Assembly (NCBI GenBank): GCA_034509755.1
Contig: CM067555.1
Location: 19,480,142 to 19,544,141 of the forward strand
Origin: Anisodus tanguticus
Lineage: Eukaryota; Streptophyta; Magnoliopsida; Solanales; Solanaceae
Direction: 5' to 3'
Length of the DNA: 64,000 bases
Each line of letters starts with the position of its first letter. Positions within the stretch are counted from its first letter, which is position 1. Under the pieces are notes generated by a model, which did not search any database, was not told the origin of the DNA, and was given only the letters and a program-made list of their open reading frames with translations. Shown one piece after another: positions 1 through 12,333 of this stretch. The translations under genes were made by a program, and so were the position numbers.

Positions 1-65
1 TGGTACATCCGAAACATTAAGAGTTCCTTTACCAATTATCTTACTTTTACTTCATCCTCCAAAGG

Positions 66-2055
66 TCACGTATCCTCCATATACTCCTTCAATAGGCTTT
101 TGGTAGCTGTCATATGACGTGAGCAGCCACTATCGAAATACCAAGACCTTGTAATATTAGTACGCAAAGCAGTTATGCACACATTACATTTCAGATTCAA
201 TTTGGGTACCCATTCATTTTTCTTCCTTCTGCTTTCAGGCAGGCTGCTTTGAATGTTGTCAGTGATGTTGGGCAACATTGCTGACAACATTTTAGGCAAT
301 ATCTTGAGTGCAGAGTTTTGAAGTTTGTAGCAGTAGGGCATAAGGTGTCCTAACTTTTTACAGAAGCTACATACAAACTTCGATCCAATTTCAGTGATCT
401 GAGAGTTGCTCGTATTTTCTTTAACAAATTTTATCCTCTCAGTTTGACTATGGATTCTGAAAGTATTTATTTTGCTAGGAGATTGGTACCCAAGCCCAAC
501 CCTTGTAGGATTATTGAAGTTTAATATTTCATCCAGTTTGGAGGTTCCCATGTTAAGCCTTTGAAAGGTGGTCTCATCTACGTTTAATCATGCACGAATC
601 TTACCAAGCACTAGGTCCTTCTTGGTAAGTACCACCTCTAATCGGTTGATTGTGCCTTTCAGATTGCTATTCTTAAGAGCCAATAATTTTGCTTTTGAGT
701 CTAGTTGCTCAGATTTAGTGATTAAGGCTTTACACAGATTTTGTAATTCCTTTATTACATCATCTTTGGAGTCAACTAGATCCAAATTTATAGCCTCAGA
801 TGAAGAAATAAATCCACTAAAACAATTTACATCAAAATAGTCAAAGTATACATACCTCTTTGATGTTGAAGACATTCCATATGTTGAGTCTGATGTTGTC
901 GCAACATTGTCAATAACATCTTTATCGTCGGACAGTGAATGTTCGAACATGGCTGCCAGCATTGCCTGTGGTTCTTCTTCTTGATCTCCTTCCTCCTCTT
1001 CGTTCTCATCATCACTGAGAGTTACCCACATAACCTTACCAATTTTTCTAAGGGTGTTTGCACACTCATTAGCATAGTGTCCCCAACCCGAGCATGCATG
1101 ACACTGCACTCCCTCGAGTTGCTTGGAATTGAAATTGGTACTGTCGGAGTTAGATTTCCTCAGTGGATTGTGATTTCTTTGCTCAGAAGGTGACCTATTC
1201 GGCTGTTTATTGAAGAGTGGGTTTTGATGTTGTTCGTATTTGGCTTTATCGATCAATGTTGATCTTTCTCACCATCGAATTGAATCGATGAGTAAGTAAG
1301 GCAATAGTTGCACCATTTCCCAGTTCCTCCAAGTTTTCTTCCTCGTTTTCCAATTCAGTTTCCGAGGTTTGTCATTGGAGTGCCAAAGTCTTATCTTTAT
1401 ACAGATCTCTTTGGCTCTTCATGTTCATCTCATATGTTTGAAAGATGCTCATCAAGGCATGTAGATCCATAGTAGCAAGACTACGGGCCTCTTCAATAGC
1501 ACAAATCTTAGTATTAAACCTTTCAGGAAGACATCTGAGAGCTTTATCCACAAGTTGTGTGCTGGTTAAAGGAGAACCAAGCACTTGACACTGATTAGCA
1601 ATGTCAATTAACTTTTCAAAATAGGATTTTATGTCTTCAGATTCTTCCATCCTTAAGCATTCGTATTGGCTCAAAATCATGCGAAGCTTTATACGTCGTA
1701 CACTTGAGGTACCTTCACAATGAGTTTGTAATGTCTCCCAAGCGTCCTTGGCCGTAGTACAATTTTGGATTAGTTTGAACATATAGAGATCTACCTATCC
1801 AAATATCGCATTTAGGGCCTTCTTATTGAAGCTCGCACTGTTGATCTCTTCCGCGGTCCATTCAGATACGGGTTTGGTAAGTACATCACCATCCTTGTCT
1901 GCTGGGTACTTGGGAATCACATAGCCTTCGGAAACTGATCTCCAAGCTCGAACATCAATGGATTTGATGTGCGAACGTAGTCGGATTTTCCAATAGGCAT
2001 AGTTAGTTCCGTCAAGAATTGGAAGTCTACCAACGTTTTGTATAGCTGAGTCCAT
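66..2055 (-). pseudogene. Broken copia gag with start of protease
   Basis: The frame opens with Met at 2055 (MDSAIQ, then the LDGTNYAYWK motif typical of copia Gag N-termini). A second block at 1782-1372 holds the UBN2-like helical Gag domain (KDAWETLQ). A third at 1256-588 carries a CX2CX4HX4C knuckle (CHACSGWGHYANEC) and acidic stretches. A fourth at 551-66 has a second knuckle (CSFCKKLGHLMPYC) and the protease active-site motif FDSG. Blocks one and two share a frame and are separated by an in-frame TAG near 1795. A frame shift lies between 1372 and 1256, and a stop near 588 separates the last two blocks, which share a frame. Gag would package element RNA in cytoplasmic particles. The damage makes this a decayed copy. 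Confidence 0.85.
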
Positions 2056-2097
2056 AGCTATAATATTCAGAATCAAACACTTATTGTATCAAGTATT

Positions 2098-2110
2098 GGC
2101 TCTGATACCA
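2098..2110 (-). other. Copia primer-binding site (initiator tRNA-Met type)
   Basis: On the minus strand this reads TGGTATCAGAGCC, the standard plant copia primer-binding site complementary to the 3' end of initiator tRNA-Met. It sits two bases inside the LTR end at 2113, the expected spacing, and fixes both the LTR boundary and the orientation. Confidence 0.9.
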
Positions 2111-2112
2111 CT

Positions 2113-3050
2113 TGTTGGTCCGGAGCTACGGATAAGCAAGAATATGTAAGAATAAAACAGTAACAGCTAAAGAAATTAAAATAGTTTCTGGATGTTGCCT
2201 TCAATGTTGTGTCAACATCTGAGGCAACATTGTGATAAAACAGTTATAAACCTTTATAGAGTAAATGCAACAGAAAAGTAAAGAGACACAAGGTTTATAT
2301 TTTCAAGGGTATATATATTAATATATCCCTTGATGTTCAATGACCAAAGAATTGTATAAATTATATACAATTACAAATGAATTTCTTTTTACAAGATTGA
2401 ACAATAAATGCGAAAAAGAAATTACAAACAAAACTGAAGTCGCAGATGACTTCAGCCTAAAGTTAAAAGATCTAAAAATATAAATACAACATCTTCATTA
2501 CTACTGCTTGAAATATAAGCTTGATCTAGAATCTGAGCAGCAGTAGTAATGTGGGACTAGCTGTTGTTATACAACTTTAGGCTAAGTGTGTTGATCCAGT
2601 TTCTAAGGTGAATATCTGAGAGTTCTCTTGGTAATTCTTCTCGTTCAATTCTAGATATCGATACTCTGAAGTTCCCTTCTATTTATAGTGTGGAACTTCC
2701 CTTGAAATCCTCACTGATTGGTTGCGGAGGCTGAGTAAAAGAAGGCTTCAGCTTGGACCGGTTCTTGCTCCTTCAAAAGCTCAACGTTCTGGACTTGGTC
2801 TTCACGCTGCTTCCTCTCCAAGCTTTGACTATTTCTTTTACCACGTTTTAAACACAACATCATTGTTAGTTTGCCTAGGTCATTTTTTACTCACAGTAAC
2901 ACAACATGTTTTGGCCGGAAGAATAGGCAAAATCGTTACAGGGATGTTATCAGGAATGTTGTCACAACATTACTGGCAACATTCTTATTTTCATAAGATG
3001 TTGTCCTGAGCATTTACAAATGTTGTCACAACATCCATCCAACATCAACA
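2113..3050 (-). repeat. 5' LTR of the SIRE-like copia element
   Basis: The right end of the LTR in element orientation is CCAACA at 2118-2113, next to the primer-binding site. The opposite end is probably at CCAACA/TCAACA around 3044-3050 (plus-strand view), giving about 0.93 kb. A TATA box lies near the middle. The LTR contains many copies of ATGTTG and CAACAT words, including two 15-base near-palindromes at 2956-2970 and 3020-3034. The outer boundary is uncertain because the partner LTR is outside the window. Confidence 0.75.
2680..2687 (-). promoter_or_regulatory. LTR TATA box
   Basis: The minus strand reads TATAAATA within the LTR. It would place transcription start near 2650 and U3 at about 2690-3050. 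This is a motif call only. Confidence 0.6.
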
Positions 3051-3099
3051 GTTATATTACAAATTATGACATTGAGTATACGAAGGTCTTATGAGTTTT

Positions 3100-4686
3100 T
3101 AGGATTTAAATGAAGTGAGATCTAGAATTAATTATGTGTGTGATTGATAAATTATGCGGAGGTAGGTTGCTTAAACTTTTTAATAAGCTGCATGTTGGGG
3201 TAAGGTGGCACGATTAGGGAGCCCCACCGCCAAAATATTGGCTAAGTGGGAGGGACATAATTATGAGTAATCATTTGGGGAGGAATCTTGTGGCTTTAAG
3301 AATTGTTAAGTCCAAATGAAAACAATTCCAATTCCTGTGAATTGCACCGTCCCAAACCAAGAATAACCCATCTCCATTTTACAATTTAACTTTGGGTATT
3401 TGGGAAATGAAGAATCGGCCAGTGAGGTTTCTGGAAAAAGGAACCTTGTGAAAATTGTTGCAAAGTAACGATTCCAGCAACAAATAATATTAAGTGGAAT
3501 CGAGGTATGTTAATGCAAATTATTTCTTCTTTTGGCATGTTCCATGTAACAAAATAAAATCATGATATTGCTCCATAATTTATTCTACTCCTAGTAGTTA
3601 AGAATATTCGTGATATTGATTCCTATGCTAAAAGCATGTCTAAATATGTTTCTAAGTCCTTACTGAGGCATATGGAAAAGATGTTAATTTTTCAATGTTA
3701 GCCGAAGGTATAAAGGTATTATGTCATCCGTTGAGATTGGAATATTGTGTTACCATTCATGCATTTTCACTTGCATTATATTAATATGTTACCTTGGACC
3801 ACTTGTGCTATGCACACTACTATATGGTAAATATTGTATATATGTAGGGATATGGGGAAAGGCGTTATATACGCACACCACCTGCAGCTGGTACAAACTA
3901 TCACAAAAGAGCCCGAAGAGGCCAATATGATATGATGATATGATGCCCTTGTGTGGCGATATAACCTGATGCCCACAGAGGCGGTTATGGGAGGATTCCT
4001 GTGTGGACATTAGTATACCTCATTTGCATTATGCATACATTCATTAATCATTACATGGTATGGTGCCCACAGAGGTTGTTATGGTAAGGAAGATGCCAAT
4101 GGGGCCGATGTATATGTATACCGCATTGTGCATGACATTTAGGCATATGTATTAGGACCCTCAGAAATATGTACTATTGGTCAGTTGTTCCTGTTTCAGT
4201 TACCGTATATCCCTCTTATGCTATTATTCATGTCTGACATACTCAGTACATCAGTCGTACTGACGTCCCTTTTGTCGGGGGACGCTGCGTTTCATGCCCG
4301 CAGGTTCACATAGGCAGGGTGACGGTTCACGTTAGTTGATTGCGGACCCAACGGATTTTTGGAGCACTCCCCTTGTTCGGAGTGTTGATCTAATTTTGGT
4401 ACGATATAATTTTGCTTATATAAATGGGTATGGCGGGGCCCTGTCCCGACCTTTGATGTTGCTACTCCTAGAGGCTTGTAGACAGGTGTCTTGTGGATAG
4501 TGGTCTTGTATGGCCTTGTCGGCCTTGGTATGGGTATGTGTATATATAAGATGGTTACCTGATTTTCATAATTTTCTTTCGGCTTAGTCCGTAATTAATT
4601 ACGATTAGATGTTAAATATACGAATGGTGATACCCGGCGGGTGGGATCCGGGTGCCCGTCGTGGCCCTCCGATTTGGGTCGTGACA
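3100..4686 (+). repeat. Lone Ty3/gypsy (Tekay/Del-like) LTR
   Basis: The right end is the sequence GGGTCGTGACA (4676-4686), a common 3' end of Solanaceae chromovirus LTRs. The body has the usual degenerate repeats around 'gatgcccacagaggcggttatgg' type words at 3935-4090 and a 'cagtacatcagtcgtactgacg' type segment near 4240-4265. No TGGTATCAGAGC primer site follows 4686, so no internal region is attached and the piece is a solo or truncated LTR. I could not fix the left end or find a target duplication. Confidence 0.65.
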
Positions 4687-5458
4687 TCAATGCACCAAAC
4701 CATGATATATTTATGGTATCAACCTCCATATAAGGTGTGAACAGTGAAATTAGCAGAATACTTTGAAGGAATGAAGAAGTGCAAGACGTTTGGACCTAGT
4801 CACTAGAATTCTTTCTACTAGTTGATCCCTGCAATTAACAACTGAATCAACAAATAGTCGTGGAAATGAGCAAGTACAAAATGAATTCAACTGGTATTGT
4901 TTCAATATTATGTCCATTAAAGTTTTTATCCATTCTTCTCATAAGAAGAATAAGGATTATCTTGCACATTTGAATCTGTAAATAAGGCTGCCAGCACATC
5001 CTATTGTGCTGATGATTTATATAATGCTACCTTTCTATAGAAAATTAATTTTTATATATTTTTACAGCTGTTTGATTGTAGAAAATTTGCCACATTTGTG
5101 GTTAATAGGACAATGTCATCACCTTAAAGAAATAACATAAAATAAAGCAGCTAACAGATGTCCTCACGATATTGATTAGCAAAGAAGTGAGGATATTCTG
5201 CAAAGGTCAAGAGAATAGTTATAGTCCATTTGAGGAGCTTGTCCTAGCGAATGTATGCCTGATGTTTGATCCGGTAAGAGATGGAAACTTCTTAAATAAG
5301 CCTGATGTTTGATCCCCAAAGAGATGATCCTCCGACATATCTGATGTTTTGTTTGGTGGAATTTAAGGCTATAAACTTTGGAAAGAGATCAAAAAGAAAG
5401 AAAATTATCCAACCCATGGGGACAAGGTGGACTAACCATCTATGAATGAACATGTAAT
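4687..5458. other. Spacer without recognisable gene
   Basis: AT-rich sequence between two retroelement pieces. The phrase 'gcctgatgtttgatcc' occurs twice (about 5256 and 5299), a small local duplication. Nothing else is recognised. Confidence 0.5.
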
Positions 5459-6604
5459 TTATGGAAATTTACTAATGTGAAATTAAGTTTATCCCATTAT
5501 TTATGACTCGAACAATTGGAGCCCCGCACGTCGGAAATGTCGCTTCCACACACGTGCAATCTTAGTGCCAAGTATCGTAAATTTCGTTAATGAAAGAGAT
5601 ATTGGTACGTAAGTGAAATGTTTGAGACATAGAATGATGGATGGTTATTTCTAAATTACAAGTGTTCCACGTTGGTAAACGAAGGAAGGATTGTGCGAGG
5701 TGTAAGATGGAACGGATCGGAAAAGGGCCACGGAGCCGAGAAGGTCCGCGGCGCCTCCCGGACTCGGCCGCGGCGCCGGAGCGCCGCGGAGCCCCCTAGC
5801 AGCGCCGCTGCCACATTAGCATCGCGACGCTAATTCAACCAGAAAGCCGATGAAACTTACTGCCAACGGAATCCCAAAGGTTTGCCTATTGAGGGGGCTT
5901 TAATGGCATTGAATTCACCCAATAATGGCCATTACTTGGACCATTATGTTGTTGCATTACTTGGGGGTTATAAGTCATCCATTACATGGCAATTGATTGC
6001 CATTGTGGGACATTTGAAGAGGCCATCTAGCACACCTATAAATTGAAGTCTTGGCTCAATTCTATAGAAGAAGAGATGAACATATATGAACATATATGAA
6101 CATATGAATAGAAAAACAAGTTCACAACACCACAAAGAGATCAGATTTTCCTGATATCAATCCTTCTCTTAGCAATCTTCATTATTCGTGTTCTTCACTG
6201 AGATCATTTGTGTAGGCTTTGTACACTTAATAGTTTGTTGTTTCATCTTGGGAGACTATTGTCTATACTTTCGTAAAGCCTATATACGGGTGCAATCTTG
6301 TCTTAAAGACAGATAGTCATCTCTCGACTCAGCCGATGGTGTTGCGGTTTATCTAATTGGTTGCTAAGTGTTTCAGGTGTTAACTTAACTGACGAAGGAC
6401 TCCAACCGTTCATATTCTCAGAGAATCTACAAGCCACAAGTGTAGAAGTTCATGTTCTTGTATTTCCGAATACAAGATCCATATTTGAAGTTTCAATTCA
6501 AGATCAAGATATTGACAACTTGTTGTTGTCCTCTTTGTTGTTTATCCTTTCGATCACTGTAATAGTTATTTACTATTCCCGTTGTTGCTTTACATATTCC
6601 AATA
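5459..6604 (+). repeat. 5' LTR of the copia element
   Basis: It aligns along its length with 10936-11976. Compared with that copy it carries an extra GC-rich stretch of about 100 bases at roughly 5745-5865, dense in CGGCGCC-like words, in otherwise AT-rich DNA. It also has three tandem 'gaacatatat' units near 6076-6107 where the 3' LTR has fewer. The expected TGTTGG start reads TTATGG and the CCAACA end reads CCAATA. Confidence 0.85.
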
Positions 6605-8200
6605 ATTTTAAGACAAGATTGTATTAGTGATTCGAAAAATGTTGGTCGACAAGTGTGTGACCAAATCTGGTTGTGGTTTCTTCTTGAAAACAGTTATGTT
6701 GAGAGTTTTGCTAACAGTTCAAACCACAACCGTGCTTTCAAGATTGGGCCTAGTTATGGTTCTCTCTTTGATGACAGTTACAAATCTGTTTCCGTCAAAG
6801 GAGGGATCTCTGAATCTAATGCCGAGCTTCAAGATACTGCTGATAGTCATGCTAGTACGGCTAAAGATCAAGGAGGAGTTGGTGTCACCGCTCCCGAGGG
6901 TGGTGGAAACAAGCGCCCACGAGAGGCTGAGGATGTCAACTGGGACAAGAGGAGAAGGCTGAAGATGATGTTCTATCATATAGCAAAAGTCCTATATCTG
7001 TCCCAGACAAAGAATTCGAATTATGGTAAGGAGGATTTGGACACTCAGTTTAACTGAAGTGGGCCAGAATCCAAAAGGTCTATGTTAATCCTTCATTATC
7101 AAGAAAATGTTTAGTTAATGTCTGAATAAAAGTGTGTAAAGCGAGGTTGAGAATATGAAAGTGTTTTTCATTAAAAACTTATATTCCCTACACTCGAAAA
7201 TCAGATTTTGAATCTCCTTCCTTCCGGGTTAAAGATTGGACTATTGTAAACAAAACTTAAAAGATTTCTTTCTTTTGGGTGTAATTATTAAAAGTGTGTA
7301 AAGTATATTGGCACATACGAAGGAGAGAGATTCACTGACTGTGCGAAAACTGTTACCACTCTTAAGTAAGCGCCAGGGATTTCCCTAGGCACCAATCATA
7401 AGGGAAAAAGACTAAAAGCTAAAGACGTTGAGCATGTCACACTATTTGGCAGAAGATCCTTCATTTGATAGGATGCTATTGGACACTCAGTTGTACAAAG
7501 CCTACGGGCGACTAGAGTGGGCTAGAATTTATTTGATGAGGATGATACTGGACACTCAGTCATACAAAGCCTACAGGCGACTGGAGTGGGGCCAGAATTT
7601 ATTTGATAGGGAAATTAATGGACACCTAGTGAGGTGGGCCAAGAGTTTTCCAGGTCTTAAATGATATGAAGGCCAAAAGAAAGGCAGAAAAGAAATTGGA
7701 TACTAAGTCTGCCAATGCAACTAGAGTGGGCCAGAGTATCCAGATCACATGTGATCCGGTTACGCCCTAACCACGGGTAAGAGGTTGTTCATGTGAAGCA
7801 ACGCCACCTCTAAAGTCGAAGGGGTTGGAGAGGTTGTCCTCAATAGGACTTCGGTGGAATGGGATCACTCTAAAAAGAGGTGATACATGTCCCAAACTTG
7901 GTTAAAGGACGTTGTTGGTCAAGTTGGTTTGAGACTAGTCCAACAGGTCTGTAATAACTAAGAATGGTACAGTATGTCTATAACTAAATGAATGATATAT
8001 TTGTAATTCGTGCATCTATGCCATCATAGCTTAAGACACATTAAATAGAAAGTCATTCAAAAGCTAATGAAGTTAAGATTGTTGCCTTCTGTCGACATAA
8101 ACCCTAAAAATGAATGTGAGGTAGGTGAAGAGGCAAAATCACCTTTCCATTCCATCAAAGGAATAGCGAAAGAAGCACCGCTCCTCTAGAACTTAGTCAC
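6605..8200 (+). pseudogene. 5' internal region of the copia element, gag-like remnant
   Basis: The best open stretch, 6653-7057, encodes an acidic then basic protein ending with a KRPREAEDVNWDKRRRLK basic cluster. By position it should be gag, but I do not recognise a zinc knuckle in it. At 7480-7660 the words 'ggacactcagt...caaagcctac...gactagagtggg' repeat two to three times in tandem. The remainder is stop-ridden. Function is inferred only from position between LTR and integrase. Confidence 0.45.
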
Positions 8201-8229
8201 ACCTTTTATGGGTGATTTGAAGTTTATAC

Positions 8230-8800
8230 AAAATAGAGGGGGGAGACAAGTACTTTGTGACCTTCATTGATGATGGTACAATGTATTGTATCATTTGTTT
8301 GTAGAAAAGCAAAGATGAAGTTGTTGAAGCGGATAAGCGCTACAAAGCAAAAGTTGAAAATCAACTAAGCCTACGGATTGAGGAATTCGTAGTGATAGAG
8401 GGGGAGAATGTGAAGCATCGTTCATTAAACGACTGCTCATTACTCACCTCAGTCTAACAGGTTAGCCAAGTGCAAAGTCGTTCGCCCAAAATATGTGGGG
8501 CAAGGCGATCCTTACCGCTAATGCGATTCTCAACAGAACTATGCATAAGGATAAAGATAACTCTTCGTGTGAAACATGGAAAGGATCTCACATACAAATG
8601 TTGTGATGTGGGGTGGCTTGATAGAGGTTGGAATACCGAAACAAGTCTAGTTGGACCTAAGACTGTAAATTACATATCCACTGAATCTGTAAATAACGGT
8701 AGTGCTTATCGCCTATTGGTGTCAAAGAATGCTGATTTCTTTAAAGATAACTTTCCTCAAGAGAGGAAAAAGAAGTAATTGCTCAAGGTTAACAAGAACC
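8230..8800 (+). pseudogene. Copia integrase remnant
   Basis: Around 8245-8320 the frames read as a decayed copia integrase core (KYFVTFIDD, then a KSKDE-like stretch). At 8560-8775 a longer frame reads WLDRGWNTETSLVGPKTV followed by a YISTESVNNGSAYR stretch, matching the region after the integrase core where copia proteins have a 'GPKTVDC..IGY...SAYRF' block. Several stops interrupt it. No catalytic triad can be traced in full. Confidence 0.7.
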
Positions 8801-8989
8801 CGCGAGTGCCTGACTATCCGTAACCAGACGTTCCAGAGCTACAGGACTCGAAAGTTGTTGATTATCCAAAACTTAATATTCCATATCTACAAAACTCAAG
8901 GATTCTAGATGTTGAACCGAGACGGAGCAAAGAGGGGACAAAGACTTGTTCCAGGTCTTCTAGCTTGTATGGTTGAGAATGAACCATGG

Positions 8990-9205
8990 ACAATTAAAAA
9001 ATAATTGTCATCTCTAGAAGCGCTGCTTTGGAAAGAAGCTACAAAGATAGAAATAGATTCCATCATATAGAACCATACTTGTGTAATGGTTAACTTTCCT
9101 CCGGGAAAAGAAAATTTGGGTTGTGAAAGTGGATACTCAAAAGTGAGTACAAAGTAGATGGATCTACTGACGAGTATAAGGCCTCGGCTACTTGTACATG
9201 TGCTC
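8990..9205 (+). pseudogene. Copia reverse transcriptase remnant (N-terminal part)
   Basis: Short frames read LWKEATKIEIDSI, a stop, NHTCVMVNFPPGKENLG, then KVDGSTDEYKA. These follow the usual copia order 'W..A...E..S...N.TW.LV.LP.G...G..WVFK.K...DG...YKARLVA'. Frame shifts and stops separate the blocks. The catalytic YVDD region was not located. Confidence 0.7.
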
Positions 9206-9819
9206 CCCTGTGAATAGCTTAACATCCAGGGCCATTGCAGTCTTGCGTGATATGGATGTTGATGCCGCCTTCCTAATCGAAGAGTTGGAAGGAGAGGATC
9301 ATGGTTTGTTGGATTGTTGGGCTTCTTCTTGTACTTTCATGTTGGTCCCTGAAATGTTTACATTTTGGTCCTGGAAGTTTCAGTTAAAACAGAAACAATG
9401 AATCTGACAACAGAAATATTGACTCTGAAGTTAGAAAGCCAACAGTTGGAAAAACCAACAGTCTGAAAGTAGAAGTCATATTGAAACAAAAGTCTCTATG
9501 AAAGATATGGGTATCACAGATGACATATTAGGAATTGGGATTTCTAATACATCTAACATACTGGTCTAACTCCAAACTCAGTTGTGACAGTCTCGTTAAA
9601 GCCACCAATGGATATGAATCATAGAACTGATTGGAATCATGGTGCACCCATATACAAGGAGCAATATGTGCAGGTCATATGTAGTTCAATGTATTGTACA
9701 CACTACAATCGACCTGGTATCGGCCTACAAAGTAGATCAGTTGAATTAAGGTTCACTCGTGATTCTGGAAATGATCGATAAAAGAGTTAAGTCGGATATA
9801 ACGATATCTGAAATATTCG

Positions 9820-10310
9820 CTTATCTATGGATTATGGTATTCTGGATGTCCAGCGTTCTGGGAGAACACAGTGATACAAACTGGACATCAGATATGAAGA
9901 ACAACAAAGCCACAAGTAAATGTGTATGGTGGGTCTTGAAAATCCTCTAAGCAAACTTACATCGATCGATTCATGATAAAATCGGAGTTTATCACTTTAA
10001 ACAAAGCATGAAAGAAGTTGAGTACTTCACGACTCCTTAGATGGCGTCCCTTATTGGGAGAAACCCGTGCCTTCAGCAGTTATACAATGTGGCTAGCCGG
10101 TCGACTTTAGGAAGGGCACGGATGACGGCGTCTGGACATATTTGTCGGATCTGTCGGAGGCATGAGATCGTATGACAGTTGATCATCACGGGTGGGACTT
10201 CCTTGATTACTAATCAAATGATATAGCAGATCCTTTAACTAAGGGACTACCTGAAGATCAAGAGTTCTGGCTGTTTAGGGGGGTGGGCTTAAAAACCCAA
10301 ACTATACGAA
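9820..10310 (+). pseudogene. Copia RNase H and polyprotein C-terminus remnant
   Basis: A frame reading SVLGEHSDTNWTSDMKNNKA matches the copia RNase H 'GYSDADWAGD...RKST' region. Near 10220-10250 a frame reads IADPLTKGLP, the well-known C-terminal copia motif, followed by a glycine-rich stretch and then non-coding sequence up to the 3' LTR. Stops and shifts lie in between. Confidence 0.75.
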
Positions 10311-10935
10311 CCTTTACGGTGGTAACCCAACCATACTGACTAGAGATCCCAAAAATTTGGTTCAATGGGAAAACTAAGCTGCAAAAGGTTCAGTTAAGCG
10401 CTTCGGTGAAAGCAAGAGCACTTCGGATTATAATTTCTGTTAAGAAATATGAATCCAAAGTCGTTCCCGCGATAGACATTAAAGTGCTATCTGCATGGTG
10501 GGTAAATGTTAAACTTCCAAACCTTTAACGATCCTCAAACGATTGAGGTAAAGGTTAGGGAAACTTTTAATGATTCCTAACACTTGTGAAGTGGGGTATA
10601 GCATGATACCTTGTAGGAGATCACCTATTTAAGTGCGAGAACAGACCGCCTCAAATGAACGCACTTAAGAATTCAAGTGTGTCCATGACCATAACAGACA
10701 GAACAAAAGAAGAAACGAATAAAGATGAGGTATTGTGTTAGTACCGTTATCTAGGCTTACATTAAACACTGATGGTTCAAGACATCTCGTTCACCGCGCA
10801 GTAAGTAAGTCCGATGGTATTCAACTAGGGAAGGTTCAAAGCGGAAGCTACCTCTCCTAATGCAATATCTTTTCGCTAAAAGATTGCTGAAAGTATGCAC
10901 CTTGTGTGTGCGCCAAAATCTCTTTCAAGAGGGAC

Positions 10936-11976
10936 TGTTGGAAATTTACTAATGTGGAATTAAGTTTATCCCATTATTTATGACTCGAACAATTGGGGTC
11001 CCGCACGTCGGAAATGTCGTTTCCACACACGTCCAATCTTAGTGCCAAGTATCGTAAATTTTGTTAATGAAAGAGATATTGGTATGTAAGTGAAATGTTT
11101 GAGACATAGAATGATGGATGGTTATTTGCTAAATGACAAGTGTTCCACGTTGGTAAACGAAGGAAGGATTGTACGAGGTGTAAGATGGAACGGGTCGGAA
11201 AAGGGTCGCGGAGTCGAGAAGGGCCGCGGCGCTTCCCAAGCAGTGTTTGTTCGACGGAATCCCAAAGGTTTTCCTGTTGAGGGGGCTTCAATGATATTGA
11301 ATCCACCCAATAATGGCCATTACTTGGACCATTATGTTGCTGCATTACTTGGGGGTTAAATGTCATTCATTACATGGCAATTGATTGCCATTGTGGGGCA
11401 CTTGAAGAAACCATCTTGCACACCTATAAATTGAAGCCTTGGCTCAATTCTATAGAAGAAGAGATGAACATATATAAATATATGAACAGAAAAAACAAGT
11501 TCACAACACCACAAAGAGATTAGATTTTCCTGATATCAATCCTTCTCTTAGCAATCTTCATTATTCGTGTTCTTCGCTGAGATCATTTGTGTAGGCTTTG
11601 CACATTTGATAGTTTATTGTTTCATCTTGGGAGACTATTGTCCACACTTCCTTTAAGCCTATATACGGGGGCAATCTTGTCTTAAAGACAGAGAGTCATC
11701 TCTCGACTCAGTCGGTGGTGTTGTAGTTTATCTAATTGGTTGCTAAGTGTTTCAAGTGTTAACTTAAGAGAGACGAATGACTCTAACCGTTTATATTCTC
11801 AGAGGATCTACAAGCCACAAGTGTAGTAGTTCTTGTATTTTCGAATACAAGATCCATATTTGAAGTTTCAATTCAAGATCAAGATATTGACAACTTGTTG
11901 TCGTCTTTGTTGTTTATCCTTTCGATCACTGTAATAGTTATTTACTATTCCCGTTGTTGCTTTACATATTCCAACA
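10936..11976 (+). repeat. 3' LTR of the copia element
   Basis: It starts TGTTGG at 10936 after a purine tract and ends CCAACA at 11971-11976. It is the better preserved of the pair at its ends. It lacks the GC-rich extra block of the 5' copy. Small substitutions relative to the 5' LTR are visible throughout, so insertion is not recent. Confidence 0.85.
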
Positions 11977-12320
11977 CTTTATACACATGCAGAAGATGTA
12001 TAGAGCTAATTAACAAAGGCCAATTTATAATGCACAATGTGTTCATTCATCAACACGAATACCCATATAATGCAGTTTTACTATTAAGATTCTTATTTTT
12101 TTGGTGAACACAAGATAGCAAAATACTAGGATACCATCAAGATGCGAACCTCAGAGATCATTATAAAAAAGAACATATATAAATAAACCTAACATTGAAG
12201 TGGTCCTCATATATAAATAAACTTTGGTTTAACGACTATACATGCATAAGAAAATAATAGAGTAGGTTTTCTCATGTCTAAACTTCCAGTTTCAATTGTA
12301 AGGTACCCTCCCAAAAGGTG
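11977..12320. other. Spacer, nothing recognised
   Basis: AT-rich sequence between the copia 3' LTR and a SINE. No open frame or repeat structure was recognised. Confidence 0.4.
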
Positions 12321-12333
12321 AAAAGAGCAAAGG

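Larger units (their letters stand above)
1..3050 (-). mobile_element. Ty1/copia retrotransposon, SIRE-like, 5' half (runs off the window)
   Basis: Read on the minus strand, the order is LTR (3050 to 2113), a primer-binding site, gag with two zinc knuckles, and the start of the protease at the left window edge. The twin CCHC knuckles followed by a W-Y-F-D-S-G-C protease start are what I know from the SIRE/Maximus lineage. The reading frame is broken in several places, so this copy cannot make a full polyprotein. Reverse transcriptase, integrase and the second LTR would lie left of position 1. Lineage assignment is inference from motifs. Confidence 0.85.
5459..11976 (+). mobile_element. Degenerate Ty1/copia retrotransposon with both LTRs
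   Basis: Two long direct repeats (5459-6604 and 10936-11976) flank about 4.3 kb of decayed copia coding sequence in the right order: gag-like region, integrase, reverse transcriptase, RNase H. The 3' LTR starts TGTTGG after a purine-rich GAGGGAC tract (10929-10935) and ends CCAACA, giving copia-type inverted ends. No open frame exceeds about 135 codons. I found no matching 5-bp target duplication (GTAAT on the left, CTTTA on the right) and no clear primer-binding site after 6604, so the ends have mutated or rearranged. Confidence 0.85.
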
